Source of the DNA: Xenophilus sp. Marseille-Q4582
GTDB lineage: Bacteria > Pseudomonadota > Gammaproteobacteria > Burkholderiales > Burkholderiaceae_C
Length of the DNA: 64,000 nucleotides
Direction of reading: 5' to 3'
NCBI RefSeq assembly: GCF_916700565.1
Contig: NZ_CAKAKO010000003.1
Coordinates: 62,001 to 126,000, forward strand
A program made the translations under genes and the position numbers. This document shows, piece after piece, positions 1 through 8,192 of this stretch (position 1 is the stretch's first letter; every line of letters starts with the position of its first letter). The notes under the pieces are model-generated. The model saw only the letters and a program-made list of their open reading frames with translations. It was not told the DNA's origin and did not search any database.

Positions 1-415
1 ACATGCCAGCGCGGTCGGCGAGGAAGGCCTGGGCCGTTTCCGGCGGCGCGCCGGCAAAGATCTCGGCCACCCCCTGGGGCTGGAAGCTGTAGGCCATCGC
101 GGCCGCGAACAGCGTCGTGTCGGCCCATTGCGCCAGCGTGCGCGCCAGGCCCTTCTCGGGCTCGGGGAAGAAGGTGGGCTCGGGCTGCAGGTGCTCCAGC
201 ACGTCGGCGATCAGGGCCGTGTCGCAGTAGACGTCGGCCCCCACCTGCAGCACCGGCACGCGCCGGTAGCCGCCGGTGAGCGCCACCAGGTCCGGCTTGG
301 GCATGACCGGCGGCACGATCACCGACTGCCAGGCCAGCTTCTTGCCCCCGAGCATCAGGCGCGCCTTCTCGGCGAAGGGGGACATGGCGTAGTGGTGCAG
401 GATCAGTTCGGGCAT
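1..415 (-). CDS. Glutathione S-transferase family protein (3' end outside window)
   Basis: The minus-strand reading starts at the ATG at 413-415 and runs off the left edge, leaving about 138 residues. The N-terminus (MPELILHHYAMSPFAEKARL) is a typical thioredoxin-fold GST start: a beta strand, then the SPFAEKAR helix start that holds the catalytic or glutathione-contacting residue. A G-G-Y-R-R-V-P-V-L-Q segment supplies the conserved cis-proline, and a C-D-T-A-L-I glutathione-binding turn follows. Cytosolic enzymes of this kind conjugate or reduce electrophiles with glutathione. The C-terminal helical domain is mostly missing, so the subclass and substrate cannot be named. The family call is secure, the specific role is not. 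Confidence 0.85.
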   Translation of the reverse strand, partial: MPELILHHYAMSPFAEKARLMLGGKKLAWQSVIVPPVMPKPDLVALTGGYRRVPVLQVGADVYCDTALIADVLEHLQPEPTFFPEPEKGLARTLAQWADTTLFAAAMAYSFQPQGVAEIFAGAPPETAQAFLADRAGM

Positions 416-765
416 GGCGGGGTGAAGGTGGAAAGGGGTTCGGCGCCGACGTGCACGAGGCGCACGAGGCGCGGCGATGCCAACCCGCACCCTAACCGGT
501 CCGGCGCCGCGGCGCCAGTCGGGCGGCGCCGCGCGCGCGTCGGGCCGCCGCAGGGGGCTCCGGCTTCCGGACCCGCTGCGCGGAGCCGGCGCCGGATGCC
601 GCCTCAGAAGGTGTGAATGAATCCCGCGTGGCCGAGCAGACCGTCCAGGGGTGCGCCATCGAGGCGCAAAGCGCAGCCATAGCTCGGGCTATGGCGAGCA
701 TTTGCAACGATGAGGGCGTGCACCTGGGCGGGATGAGCGGGCATGTGGGGTTCGTTCACACCTTC
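416..765. other. Intergenic region: GC-rich spacer plus a long palindrome
   Basis: These 350 bases separate the GST gene from the AidB-like gene; both are on the minus strand. Positions 416-605 are very GC-rich with small nested palindromes such as GGCGCCGCGGCGCC and no convincing gene. Positions 606-766 form one long imperfect palindrome, listed separately. Open frames through here have no recognisable protein and are shadows. Confidence 0.6.
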
Positions 766-766
766 T
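606..766. repeat. 161-bp near-perfect palindrome (MITE/REP-like element or large hairpin)
   Basis: The left arm begins AGAAGGTGTGAATGAATCCC and the right arm ends with its near-exact complement. Similarity continues inward to a perfect 7-bp stem with a TCGG loop (CCATAGC-TCGG-GCTATGG) centred at about 686. The whole unit therefore folds on itself. It ends exactly at the stop codon of the AidB-like gene (766-768), so it could terminate or stabilise that transcript. It could also be a small non-autonomous repeat. No second copy was noticed in this window. Confidence 0.7.
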
Positions 767-2409
767 CAGGCCACCGGCATCGCGCGCCGGATGATGGCCT
801 CCAGGTCGGCGCCACGGCCCAGCATGCCGAAGGCATGGCCCCAGTCGCCCGCGATGCGCGAATCGATGAAGGCGCCGTGGACGGCGGCCGGCGCGTGCTG
901 CACCAGCAGGCCGGCCTGCAGCGCCAGGGCCACGTCCTGCGCCAGGCGGCGCGCCTCCAGTTCGGTGGCCATCGCCTCCACGCGCGCGGGCAGGGAATCG
1001 ATGAGCCGGTCCAGGGCCGCGTGCTGGCCGCGCGCCGGGGCGAGTTCCTGGGCGAAGGCGGCGGCCGCATCGCCCTTGCGCAGCGCGCGCAGCAGGTCGA
1101 TGGCCATGATGTTGCCGGCGCCTTCCCAGATGGAGTTGAGCGGCATCTCGCGGTAGACGCGTGCCATCACGCCCTGCCCGCCCTCTTCCACGTAGCCGTT
1201 GCCGCCCAGGCATTCCATGGCCTCCTGCGCAAGGTGGCTGCCGCGCTTGCAGATCCAGAACTTGGCCACGGGCGTGAGGATGCGGGCCATCAGGCGTTCG
1301 TGCGCATCGCCGGGCCGGTCGAAGGCGCGCGCCAGGCGCAGCGCCAGCGCCGTGGCGGCCTCGCTTTCCAGCGCGAGGTCGGCCAGCACGTTCTTCATCA
1401 AGGGCTGCTCGATCAGCGGCTTGCCAAAAGCCTGGCGCTGGGCCGTGTGGCTCAGCGCGAGCGCCACCGCCTGGCGCATGAGGCCGCTGGTGCCCAGGGC
1501 GCAGTCCAGCCGGGTCATGGTGCCCATCTCCAGGATCTGCGGGATGCCCCGCCCTTCCTCGCCCACGCGCCAGGCGCTGGCGCCGTGGAATTCCACTTCG
1601 GAACTGGCATTGGCCTTGTTGCCCAGTTTGTCCTTCAGGCGCTGGATGCGCAGCGCGTTGCGGGTGCCGTCGGGCAGCACGCGCGGCAGGAAGAAGCAGG
1701 TCAGCCCGGCCGGCGCCTGGGCCAGCACCAGGAAGGCGTCGCACATGGGCGCCGAGAAGAACCACTTGTGGCCGGTGATCGCATAGCGCTCGCCCCAGGC
1801 ATCGGCCCCTTCGCGCACCGCCTGCGTGGTGTTGGCGCGCACGTCCGAGCCGCCCTGCTTCTCGGTCATGCCCATGCCCATGGTCACGCCGGCCTTGTCG
1901 CTGAACAGGCACAGCCGGGGGTCGTACCAGCGGCTCTGCAGCTTGGGCGACCAGGCGGCGTGCACCGCCGGGTTGTCGCGCAGCGCGGGCGCCACCGCAT
2001 AGCTCATCGAGATCGGGCACAGGACGGAGGGCTCGAGCTCCGTGAACAGCATGAAGCCCGCCGCGCGCTGCAGATGCGCATGCGCGCCGCCGCCCCAGGG
2101 CGTGCCATGCAGCCCGGCGCCCACCGCCGTGCGCATCAGCGCGTGGTAGCTGGGGTGGAACTCCACCTCGTCGATGCGGCGGCCGAAGCGGTCGTGCGTG
2201 CGCAACTCGGGGGTGTGCACGTTGGCCAGCCGCGCATGGGCCTGCATGTCCGCCGTGCCGAGCTCACGGCCCAGCGCCTGCAAGGGGGCCAGTTCCAGAT
2301 CGGGTGCATGGAAGCGCAGCGCGTCCCGCATCGCCCGGTTCGTGGCGAACAGGTCGTAGTCGGCGAGCGGCTCGGGCTGGTTGAAGACGTCGTGGGTGGT
2401 GAAGGTCAT
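766..2409 (-). CDS. AidB-like acyl-CoA dehydrogenase
   Basis: 547 residues, close to the 541 of E. coli AidB and colinear with it. It has the N-terminal HDVFNQPEPL start, the RLANVHTPELRTHDRFGRRID segment, the GMGMTEKQGGSDVRANTT FAD/substrate segment, GHKWFFSAPMCDAFLVLAQ, RLKDKLGNKANASSEVEF and the C-terminal CLGGNGYVEE...REMPLNSIWEG block. AidB-type proteins are flavin-dependent acyl-CoA dehydrogenase homologues linked to alkylation stress; the isovaleryl-CoA activity reported for some is weak. The start at 2409 has GGAGACACC just upstream and matches AidB alignment; a 56-residue upstream extension is not family-like. It is divergent from the hydrolase at 2576. A GAACGTTCGAAC palindrome lies in the shared promoter region. 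Confidence 0.9.
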   Translation of the reverse strand: MTFTTHDVFNQPEPLADYDLFATNRAMRDALRFHAPDLELAPLQALGRELGTADMQAHARLANVHTPELRTHDRFGRRIDEVEFHPSYHALMRTAVGAGLHGTPWGGGAHAHLQRAAGFMLFTELEPSVLCPISMSYAVAPALRDNPAVHAAWSPKLQSRWYDPRLCLFSDKAGVTMGMGMTEKQGGSDVRANTTQAVREGADAWGERYAITGHKWFFSAPMCDAFLVLAQAPAGLTCFFLPRVLPDGTRNALRIQRLKDKLGNKANASSEVEFHGASAWRVGEEGRGIPQILEMGTMTRLDCALGTSGLMRQAVALALSHTAQRQAFGKPLIEQPLMKNVLADLALESEAATALALRLARAFDRPGDAHERLMARILTPVAKFWICKRGSHLAQEAMECLGGNGYVEEGGQGVMARVYREMPLNSIWEGAGNIMAIDLLRALRKGDAAAAFAQELAPARGQHAALDRLIDSLPARVEAMATELEARRLAQDVALALQAGLLVQHAPAAVHGAFIDSRIAGDWGHAFGMLGRGADLEAIIRRAMPVA

Positions 2410-2493
2410 GGTGTCTCCGTGGTCTGAAGCAAGGAATTCGGGCGCAGGCGCGCTCAGGTCGGGCAATGGTGCGTCCCCGCGCCCGATGGAAAA

Positions 2494-2505
2494 GAACGTT
2501 CGAAC
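2494..2505. promoter_or_regulatory. Possible operator between aidB-like gene and hydrolase
   Basis: GAACGTTCGAAC contains two overlapping 8-bp palindromes (GAACGTTC and GTTCGAAC). It lies 85 bases upstream of the aidB-like start and 71 upstream of the divergent hydrolase start. TetR-type fatty-acid regulators often bind sites of this form, but no regulator gene is nearby, so this is a candidate only. Confidence 0.3.
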
Positions 2506-2575
2506 GGCGGGGCCATCGCATGCCCGTTGTACACAGGGACGGGCTAGGATGCCCAGCGGACTTTCTCCCCCTTCC

Positions 2576-3154
2576 ATGAACGTGGTCCTGGTTCACGGCA
2601 TCTTCGACAACGGCGCGATCTTCAAGCGCCTGGCCGCCCTGCTGACCGCTCAGGGCCATCGATGCTGGGTGCCCGCGCTGCGGCCCGCGGATGCCCGGCA
2701 CGGCATCGAAGACCTGGCGTCCAAGCTCAAGGGCTATGTGCAGGCGAATCTGGCCCCGGGCGAGCCCTTCGCGCTGATCGGCTTCAGCATGGGCTGCATC
2801 ATTTCGCGGCAGTACCTGCAGATGCTGGACGGGGCGCAGCGCGTCTGCGCCTTCTTCGCCATATCGGGGCCGCATCAGGGCACCCTCACCGCCTACCTGT
2901 ACATCGGCCAGGGCGCGCGGGACCTGCGGCCAGGCAGTGCGCTGCTGGCGAGACTGAAGGCCACGGAAGAGCGGCTGTCACGCGTTGCGCTCCATGTCTA
3001 CTGGACGTCGCTGGACCTCACTGTCGTTCCTGCGACCAGTTGCAACTGGGCCCTGGCCCCGCAGCGGCTCGACAGCCGCACCCTGCTTCACCGCTTCATG
3101 CCGACGGACCGCCGGGTCTGTGCGGACATCGTCCGGCGGATCTCGGCGCTGTGA
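2576..3154 (+). CDS. Alpha/beta hydrolase (lipase-like)
   Basis: 192 residues from the ATG at 2576 (MNVVLVHGIFDNG). The HG motif of the oxyanion hole comes first, followed by a nucleophile elbow G-F-S-M-G with Ser at residue 71. This is the compact layout of small esterases/lipases of the PGAP1/LipA-like class. No signal peptide is visible, so it is probably cytoplasmic. It is transcribed divergently from the AidB-like dehydrogenase. An upstream in-frame ATG at 2549 would add nine residues, but homologues normally begin right at the VLVHG strand. The substrate is unknown. Confidence 0.75.
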   Translation: MNVVLVHGIFDNGAIFKRLAALLTAQGHRCWVPALRPADARHGIEDLASKLKGYVQANLAPGEPFALIGFSMGCIISRQYLQMLDGAQRVCAFFAISGPHQGTLTAYLYIGQGARDLRPGSALLARLKATEERLSRVALHVYWTSLDLTVVPATSCNWALAPQRLDSRTLLHRFMPTDRRVCADIVRRISAL

Positions 3155-3316
3155 AGAGCTCCGGTGCGGGCGAGCCGCGCCGGGCACATATCCGCTGCGG
3201 CCCTGGCGCGGCGCTGCTTCAGCTGCTCACCATCGGCAGGCACTGCAGCACCACGACAGCCACTCGCCGCGGCCCAGCACCGGGGCGACGGCGATGGGCA
3301 GTGCGTGCGTGCCGCT

Positions 3317-4333
3317 TCAGACCAGCTTCACCAGCTGCTTGCCGAAGTTCTTGCCCTTGAGCAGGCCCAGGAAGGCTTCGGGCGCGGATTCGATGCCTTC
3401 GGCAATGGATTCGCGCGGGCGCAGCTTGCCGGTGGCCACCAGCGTGCCCAGCTCCTTCAGGGCTTCGGGCCAGACTTCCATGTGCTCGCTGACGATGAAG
3501 CCTTCGAGCTTCACGCGGTTGATCAGCAGCAGCGTGGGGTTGGCCAGCGGCAGGGGCTGGCCGTCGTAGCCGGCGATCATGCCGCACAGCGCGATGCGCG
3601 CAAAGGCATTGAGGCGCAGCAGCACCGCATCGAGGATGTAGCCGCCCACGTTCTCGAAGTAGCCGTCGATGCCGTTGGGGCAGGCTTCCTTGAGGGCCGC
3701 GCTCATGCTCTTGACGTCGGGGTGCTGGCGGTAGTCGATGCAGGCATCGAAGCCCAGCTCGTCGGTCACGTACTTGCACTTGTCGGGGCCGCCGGCGATG
3801 CCGACCACGCGGCAGCCGCGCGCCTTCGCCAGCGCCCCAAAGGCGCTGCCCACGGCGCCCGAGGCGGCGCTCACGACCAGCGTCTCGCCTTCCTTGGGCG
3901 CGATGATCTTCACGAGGCCGTACCAGGCGGTGACGCCGGGCATGCCCACAGCGCCCAGGTAGTGCGACAGCGGCACGTGCGTGGTGTCGACCTTGCGCAG
4001 CGCGCCGGGCTGCGTGGCATCCACCACGCTGTACTGCTGCCAGCCGCCGAAGCCCACCACCTTGTCGCCCACGGCGTACTTGGGGTTGCGGCTTTCCACC
4101 ACTTCACCCACGGTGCCGCCCTGAAAGGTCTGGCCCAGCGGCTGGCTGGCGGCGTAGCTCTTGGAATCGTTCATGCGGCCACGCATGTACGGGTCCAGGC
4201 TCAGGTAGTGGTGGCGCACCAGCACCTGGCCGTCGGCCAGCGCCGGGGTCTGCGCTTCGACCAACTTGAAGTTGGACAGCGAGGCCTCGCCTTCGGGGCG
4301 GTTGTCGAGATGGATCTGCTTGTTGGCAGGCAT
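3317..4333 (-). CDS. NADPH-dependent MDR-family reductase (CurA/YncB-like)
   Basis: 338 residues, the usual length for zinc-free medium-chain dehydrogenases of the CurA / leukotriene-B4 dehydrogenase type. Visible marks are the N-terminal NKQIHLDNRPEGEAS, the SLDPYMRGRM segment diagnostic of this subfamily, and the cofactor-binding VSAASGAVGSAFGALAKARG. GCRVVGIAGGPDKCKYV and the FENVGG motif follow. These enzymes reduce the C=C bond of enones with NADPH. The start at 4333 is preceded by AGGAG at a good distance. It follows the PaaI-type thioesterase with about 60 bases between them and may share its transcript. Confidence 0.88.
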   Translation of the reverse strand: MPANKQIHLDNRPEGEASLSNFKLVEAQTPALADGQVLVRHHYLSLDPYMRGRMNDSKSYAASQPLGQTFQGGTVGEVVESRNPKYAVGDKVVGFGGWQQYSVVDATQPGALRKVDTTHVPLSHYLGAVGMPGVTAWYGLVKIIAPKEGETLVVSAASGAVGSAFGALAKARGCRVVGIAGGPDKCKYVTDELGFDACIDYRQHPDVKSMSAALKEACPNGIDGYFENVGGYILDAVLLRLNAFARIALCGMIAGYDGQPLPLANPTLLLINRVKLEGFIVSEHMEVWPEALKELGTLVATGKLRPRESIAEGIESAPEAFLGLLKGKNFGKQLVKLV

Positions 4334-4393
4334 GGAAGGCTCCTGGTGAAGAAGCCGGCCGCCGGAGGGCGGCGCGGCAGGTCGCGGGAAGGT

Positions 4394-4828
4394 TCAGTCC
4401 GTCGAGACGGGCTGCAGGTCGTGGAGAGTCTTGCTGTCCACCGGCAGGCGCCTGACGTACTTGAAGGTGCCGGTGGCCTGCGTGCAGAGCTGGCCCTGCG
4501 CGTCGTAGATGCTGGCCTCGGTGAAGGCCAGGGTGGCCGTGCGGTGCAGCAGCCGGCCCTTGCCCACCAGCGGTCCCTTGGCGGGCCGCATGAAGCTGGT
4601 CTTCATCTCGATGGTGACCACGCCCATCTCGGGCTGCACGCTGCGCGCGGCCGCGGCCATGGTCACGTCCATCAAGGTCATGCAGGCGCCGCCGTGCGTG
4701 ACGAAGAAGCTGTTCAGGTGCTCGGGCCGGGCCGTGTAGTGCAGCTCGGACTCGCCGTCCTCGAAGCGCTCGAGGGTGAAGCCCAGATGGTCGACAAAAG
4801 GAATGGCGACGCCGAAGGAAATGCTCAT
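4394..4828 (-). CDS. PaaI-family acyl-CoA thioesterase (hot-dog fold)
   Basis: 144 residues, typical of a single hot-dog domain. The central HGGACMTLMDVTMAAAA stretch is the hot-dog signature: the catalytic Asp lies on the long helix, following the THGG turn. The VTIEMKTSFMRPAKG and EASIYDAQGQLCTQATGTFKY strands complete the fold. Such enzymes hydrolyse acyl- or aryl-CoA thioesters in the cytoplasm, often to rescue trapped CoA. It sits between a downstream MDR reductase and an upstream SDR in a minus-strand run of acyl-CoA genes. The exact substrate is not deducible. Confidence 0.88.
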   Translation of the reverse strand: MSISFGVAIPFVDHLGFTLERFEDGESELHYTARPEHLNSFFVTHGGACMTLMDVTMAAAARSVQPEMGVVTIEMKTSFMRPAKGPLVGKGRLLHRTATLAFTEASIYDAQGQLCTQATGTFKYVRRLPVDSKTLHDLQPVSTD

Positions 4829-4881
4829 GGTCCTAGCTTAGCGGCTGCGGCGTTGCGCCCCTCTCGTGCTCTGCAACCCGC

Positions 4882-5676
4882 TCAAGCGGCGCCGAGGACC
4901 ACGCTGGTGCCGCCGTCCACCGCCAGCCACTGGCCGGTGATGTGCTTGCCGGCATCGCTCGCGTACAGCAAGGTCAGGCCCTTCAAATCTTCGTCGTCGC
5001 CCAGGCGGTTCAGCGGCGCGGCGGCCTTCATGTTGTCCTCGCCCAGCTGATCGATCAGGCCGGAGGCCATCTTGGTGCGAAAGAACCCCGGGCAGATGGC
5101 GTTCACGGTGATGCCGTAGCGGCCCCACTCGGCCGCCAGCGTGCGCGTGAAGCCGATCACCGCCGTCTTCGACGTGTTGTAGGCGATGGTCTTCATGCCC
5201 ACCGGATTGCCGTTCAGGCCCGCGATGGAGGCGATGTTGATGATGCGGCCCGACCTCTTCGGAATCATGGAGCCGTTGGCGATCTGCTGCGCGAGGATGA
5301 AGTAGCCCCGCACGTTGAGGTTCATGACCTTGTCCCAGGCCGCGACGGGATGCTCCTCGGCCGGCGCGCCCCAGCTGGCGCCGGCGTTGTTCACGAGGAT
5401 GTCCACGCCGCCCATGCGCGCCAGCGTCTCGTCGGCCAGGCGGCGCGTGTCTTCTTCCTTGGCGCAGTCGGCGGCGATCCAGCGCGCGTCGATGCCGGCG
5501 GCCTGCAGTTCGGCCGCGGCCTGCTCCAGGTCATCGGCCTTGCGCGAGCTCAGCATGATGCGCGCGCCGGCCTCGCCCAGCGCATGGGCCATCTGCAGGC
5601 CCAGGCCGCGCGAGCCGCCGGTCACCAGGGCGGTCTTTCCCTTGAGGTCGAAGAGTTGCTGTACGTTGCGGGTCAT
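4882..5676 (-). CDS. SDR-family oxidoreductase
   Basis: 264 residues with all classical short-chain dehydrogenase marks. These are the TGGSRGLG cofactor motif near residue 19, NNAGASWG, the catalytic Ser in IINIASIAGLNG, and the Y-N-T-S-K catalytic Tyr/Lys pair. ICPGFFRTKM and the C-terminal ITGQWLAVDGG follow. It probably oxidises a hydroxyacyl or alcohol intermediate with NAD(P). The start at 5676 has AGGAGACACC directly upstream, almost the same leader as the AidB-like gene and the thiolase. It belongs to the same minus-strand acyl-CoA gene run. Confidence 0.9.
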   Translation of the reverse strand: MTRNVQQLFDLKGKTALVTGGSRGLGLQMAHALGEAGARIMLSSRKADDLEQAAAELQAAGIDARWIAADCAKEEDTRRLADETLARMGGVDILVNNAGASWGAPAEEHPVAAWDKVMNLNVRGYFILAQQIANGSMIPKRSGRIINIASIAGLNGNPVGMKTIAYNTSKTAVIGFTRTLAAEWGRYGITVNAICPGFFRTKMASGLIDQLGEDNMKAAAPLNRLGDDEDLKGLTLLYASDAGKHITGQWLAVDGGTSVVLGAA

Positions 5677-5739
5677 GGTGTCTCCTGAAGCAATGAACGG
5701 ATGGCAAGGCGGCCCCGGCCGGCCTTCCCAGTGTGGGTT

Positions 5740-6021
5740 TCAGATCTCGTAGTCGAGCACGGTGCGCGCTTCGCGCAGCTGGCCCAACAGCGCGCCGGCC
5801 TGCTTGTGGCGCGGATGCACCTGGTAGGCGTCCAGGGCGGCCTTGTCCTCGAACACCGAGTACAGCAGCACGTCCACGTTGGCTTCCAGGCCCTCGCTGC
5901 GTGTGGCCACTTCGAACTCGCGCATGCCCGGCACGATGCCGCGGCAGGCCAGCAGTTCATCCTTGAAGCGCGCGGCCTCGGCCGGGTCCTTGAGCTTCCA
6001 CATCACGATGTGCTTGATCAT
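5740..6021 (-). CDS. Dabb-family (stress-responsive alpha/beta barrel) protein
   Basis: 93 residues starting MIKHIVMWKLKD, the standard opening of the Dabb family, with the conserved central E-A-N-V-D-V-L-L-Y-S-V-F-E-D-K-A-A-L strand-helix and a C-terminal LDYEI. These small ferredoxin-like dimers are of mostly unknown function; some act in polyketide or hydrocarbon metabolism. The start codon overlaps the stop of the upstream 70-residue membrane protein by four bases (ATGA), which implies coupled translation. Confidence 0.85.
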   Translation of the reverse strand: MIKHIVMWKLKDPAEAARFKDELLACRGIVPGMREFEVATRSEGLEANVDVLLYSVFEDKAALDAYQVHPRHKQAGALLGQLREARTVLDYEI

Positions 6022-6230
6022 GCGGGGTCCTTCATGCGCGAGCGCACCCCGATGAGCACGAGGCCGATGGCGGTCGCGATCGCGCCCGGAACCATCAGGC
6101 GCCAGCCGATGGCTTCGTCGCTGCGGCCGGTGGCGATGCCCAGCACCACGGTCAGCAGGCCGCCGTAGATCAGCACCCAGGTCAGGTGCTCGATCCAGTG
6201 GCGCTTGCGCTTGTGCGCGATGGCCGCCAT
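6018..6230 (-). CDS. Small hypothetical membrane protein
   Basis: 70 residues with two hydrophobic segments (about residues 17-32 and 45-61) joined by a short polar loop, basic at both ends. This suggests a two-helix inner-membrane protein. I do not recognise a family. Its start overlaps the acyl-CoA dehydrogenase stop by one base (TGATG) and its stop overlaps the Dabb gene start, so it is translated within this operon. A real gene is likely because both junctions are tight. Confidence 0.7.
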   Translation of the reverse strand: MAAIAHKRKRHWIEHLTWVLIYGGLLTVVLGIATGRSDEAIGWRLMVPGAIATAIGLVLIGVRSRMKDPA

Positions 6231-8065
6231 CAGAAGGCCTCTTCGGGCAGCTGGGCGCAGACCGGGTCGCGGTTCTCAACGACCTGCAGCCAGGCGCCGA
6301 TCTTGGGTAGCTCGTAGTGGAAGAAGTAGGTCATGGCGCCGATTCGGCCCGTGTTGCCGGCGCCGGCAGCGCCCTGCCCTTGGGCCTGCACCGCGCACAA
6401 CGCCACATCCAGCCAGATCCAGGCGATGACGGTGTGGCCGAAGGCCTGCATGTAGGGCACGGCGTTGGCAAGCGCCTCGGCCGGATTGCCGGTGGCCCAG
6501 GCTTCCTTCGTGGCGGCTTCGATCCGCTGCCAGGCCGTGGTGAGCGCCTGCGCATGGGTCGCCAGCGCGGGCACATCGGCGGCACGCGCGGCCGTGGCCT
6601 GCACGCGCTGAGCAAGCAGCTGCAGGCCGCGGCCCTGCTCCATCAGCACCTTGCGGCCCAGCAGGTCGGCCGCCTGGATGCCGTGCGTGCCTTCATGGAT
6701 CATGTTCAGGCGGTTGTCGCGCCAGTACTGCTCCACCGGGAAGTCGCGCGTGTAACCGTAGCCGCCGTGGATCTGGATCGCCAGCGAATTGGCCTCCAGG
6801 CACCATTCGCTGGGAAAGCTCTTGGCGATGGGCGTCAGCACTTCCAGCAGCAGGCGGGCTTCGTCGGCGCTCGCCGCCTCGCCGGTCTTCTGCTCGTCGA
6901 CGAGCTTGGCGCAGTACAGCTCCAGCGCGAACGCGCCTTCGCAATAGGCCTTCTGCGCGAGCAGCATCCGGCGCACGTCGGCGTGCTCGATGATGCGCAC
7001 CTGCGGCTTGGCGGCGTCCTTGCCGCCCGGCCCCACAGGGCGGCCTTGCGGCCGGTTCTTGGCATAGTCCAGCGAAGCGTAATAGCCCGCCAGGCCCAGC
7101 ATGGCCGCGGCCGTGCCCACGCCGATGCGCGCCTCGTTCATCATGTGGAACATGCAAGCCAGGCCCTGGCCCGGCTTGCCGACCAGGTAGCCCACGGCGC
7201 CCGCCTGCCCGCCGACCGGGAACTTGCCCTCGCCGAAGTTCAGCAGCGTGTTGGTGGTGCCGCGCCAGCCCAGCTTGTGGTTCAGGCCGGCCAGCGCCAC
7301 GTCGTTGCGCACGCCGGTCAGCCGGCCTTCGGTGTCCACCAGCTTCTTGGGCACGATGAACAGCGAGATGCCCTTCACGCCCGGGATCAGCTTGCCGTCG
7401 GCGTCCGGAATCTTGGCCAGCACGATGTGCACGATGTTTTCGGTCAGCTCGTGGTCGCCCGCCGAGATCCACATCTTGTTGCCCTTGAGCCGGTAGCGCG
7501 GACCCAACGGGTCGCTCTCGAAATCGGCGCCATCGGGCACGGCACGCGTGGCCACATCGGACAGTGACGAGCCCGCCTGCGGCTCCGACAGGCACATGGT
7601 GCCGGCCCAGCGGCCGCTGAATTCGTTGAGGGCGAACACCTTCTTCTGCAGCTCGGTGCCATGCACCATCAGCAGGTTCGCATTGCCGCTCGTGAGCATG
7701 TTGGAGCCGATGCTCACCGAAGCCAGCCCGAAGAAGGCGTTGGCCGCGGCCTGCACCGTGTAGGGCAGTTGCATGCCGCCGATCTCGTAGTCCTGCGCGG
7801 CGGCCATCATGCCGCTTTCGACGAAGGCCGTATGCGCGTCGTGCGTGGCCTGCGGCAGGATCACCTTCTCGCCGTCGAACTGCGGCTCCTGCGTGTCGAC
7901 CGTGCGGTTGAAGGGCGCGTACTTCTCGCGCGCGATGCGCTCGCAGGTGTCGAGCACGGCGTCGAAGGTCTCGCGCGAATGGTCGGCGAAACGCTCGCGC
8001 TGGTTCAGCGTCTCGGCGCCGAGCCAGTCGTAGAGAAGGAAGTCGAGGGTCGGGCGAAGGCTCAT
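6230..8065 (-). CDS. Acyl-CoA dehydrogenase (long, DmdC/FadE-like form)
   Basis: 611 residues, the length of the acyl-CoA dehydrogenases that carry an extra C-terminal domain. It starts MSLRPTLDFLLYDWL. It has AGTMCLSEPQAGSSLSDV (flavin/substrate motif), GNKMWISAGDHE, the EARIGVG helix, and IQIHGGYGYTRDFPVEQYWRD with NMIHEGTHGIQAADLLGRK near residues 430-470. These are hallmarks of the 3-methylmercaptopropionyl-CoA / medium-long chain group. It introduces an alpha-beta double bond and passes electrons to ETF. The neighbouring thiolase and hydratase-dehydrogenase complete a beta-oxidation set. Substrate chain type is unproven. Confidence 0.9.
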   Translation of the reverse strand: MSLRPTLDFLLYDWLGAETLNQRERFADHSRETFDAVLDTCERIAREKYAPFNRTVDTQEPQFDGEKVILPQATHDAHTAFVESGMMAAAQDYEIGGMQLPYTVQAAANAFFGLASVSIGSNMLTSGNANLLMVHGTELQKKVFALNEFSGRWAGTMCLSEPQAGSSLSDVATRAVPDGADFESDPLGPRYRLKGNKMWISAGDHELTENIVHIVLAKIPDADGKLIPGVKGISLFIVPKKLVDTEGRLTGVRNDVALAGLNHKLGWRGTTNTLLNFGEGKFPVGGQAGAVGYLVGKPGQGLACMFHMMNEARIGVGTAAAMLGLAGYYASLDYAKNRPQGRPVGPGGKDAAKPQVRIIEHADVRRMLLAQKAYCEGAFALELYCAKLVDEQKTGEAASADEARLLLEVLTPIAKSFPSEWCLEANSLAIQIHGGYGYTRDFPVEQYWRDNRLNMIHEGTHGIQAADLLGRKVLMEQGRGLQLLAQRVQATAARAADVPALATHAQALTTAWQRIEAATKEAWATGNPAEALANAVPYMQAFGHTVIAWIWLDVALCAVQAQGQGAAGAGNTGRIGAMTYFFHYELPKIGAWLQVVENRDPVCAQLPEEAF

Positions 8066-8192
8066 GGCGCGTGGCTCAGGAAGACGGAAGAAGAGGCAGC
8101 CGCCGCTGCGGCCGCCGTTCCGGTGTGGGCATGGCGCCCCTCACCGATGGGCCCGGCGCCGCGCAGCCGCGCGGGGCGCGGGCCGCAGGGCT

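Noticed and set aside
613-2427. Very long plus-strand open frame antisense to the AidB-like gene (and similar ones at 3164-5050, 8064-9386, 10673-13036, 14992-16284, 21887-23776, 60418-62673)
   Set aside because: High GC content keeps opposite frames open. Their proteins are His/Arg/Gln/Gly-rich, match no family and lie exactly over well-supported genes.
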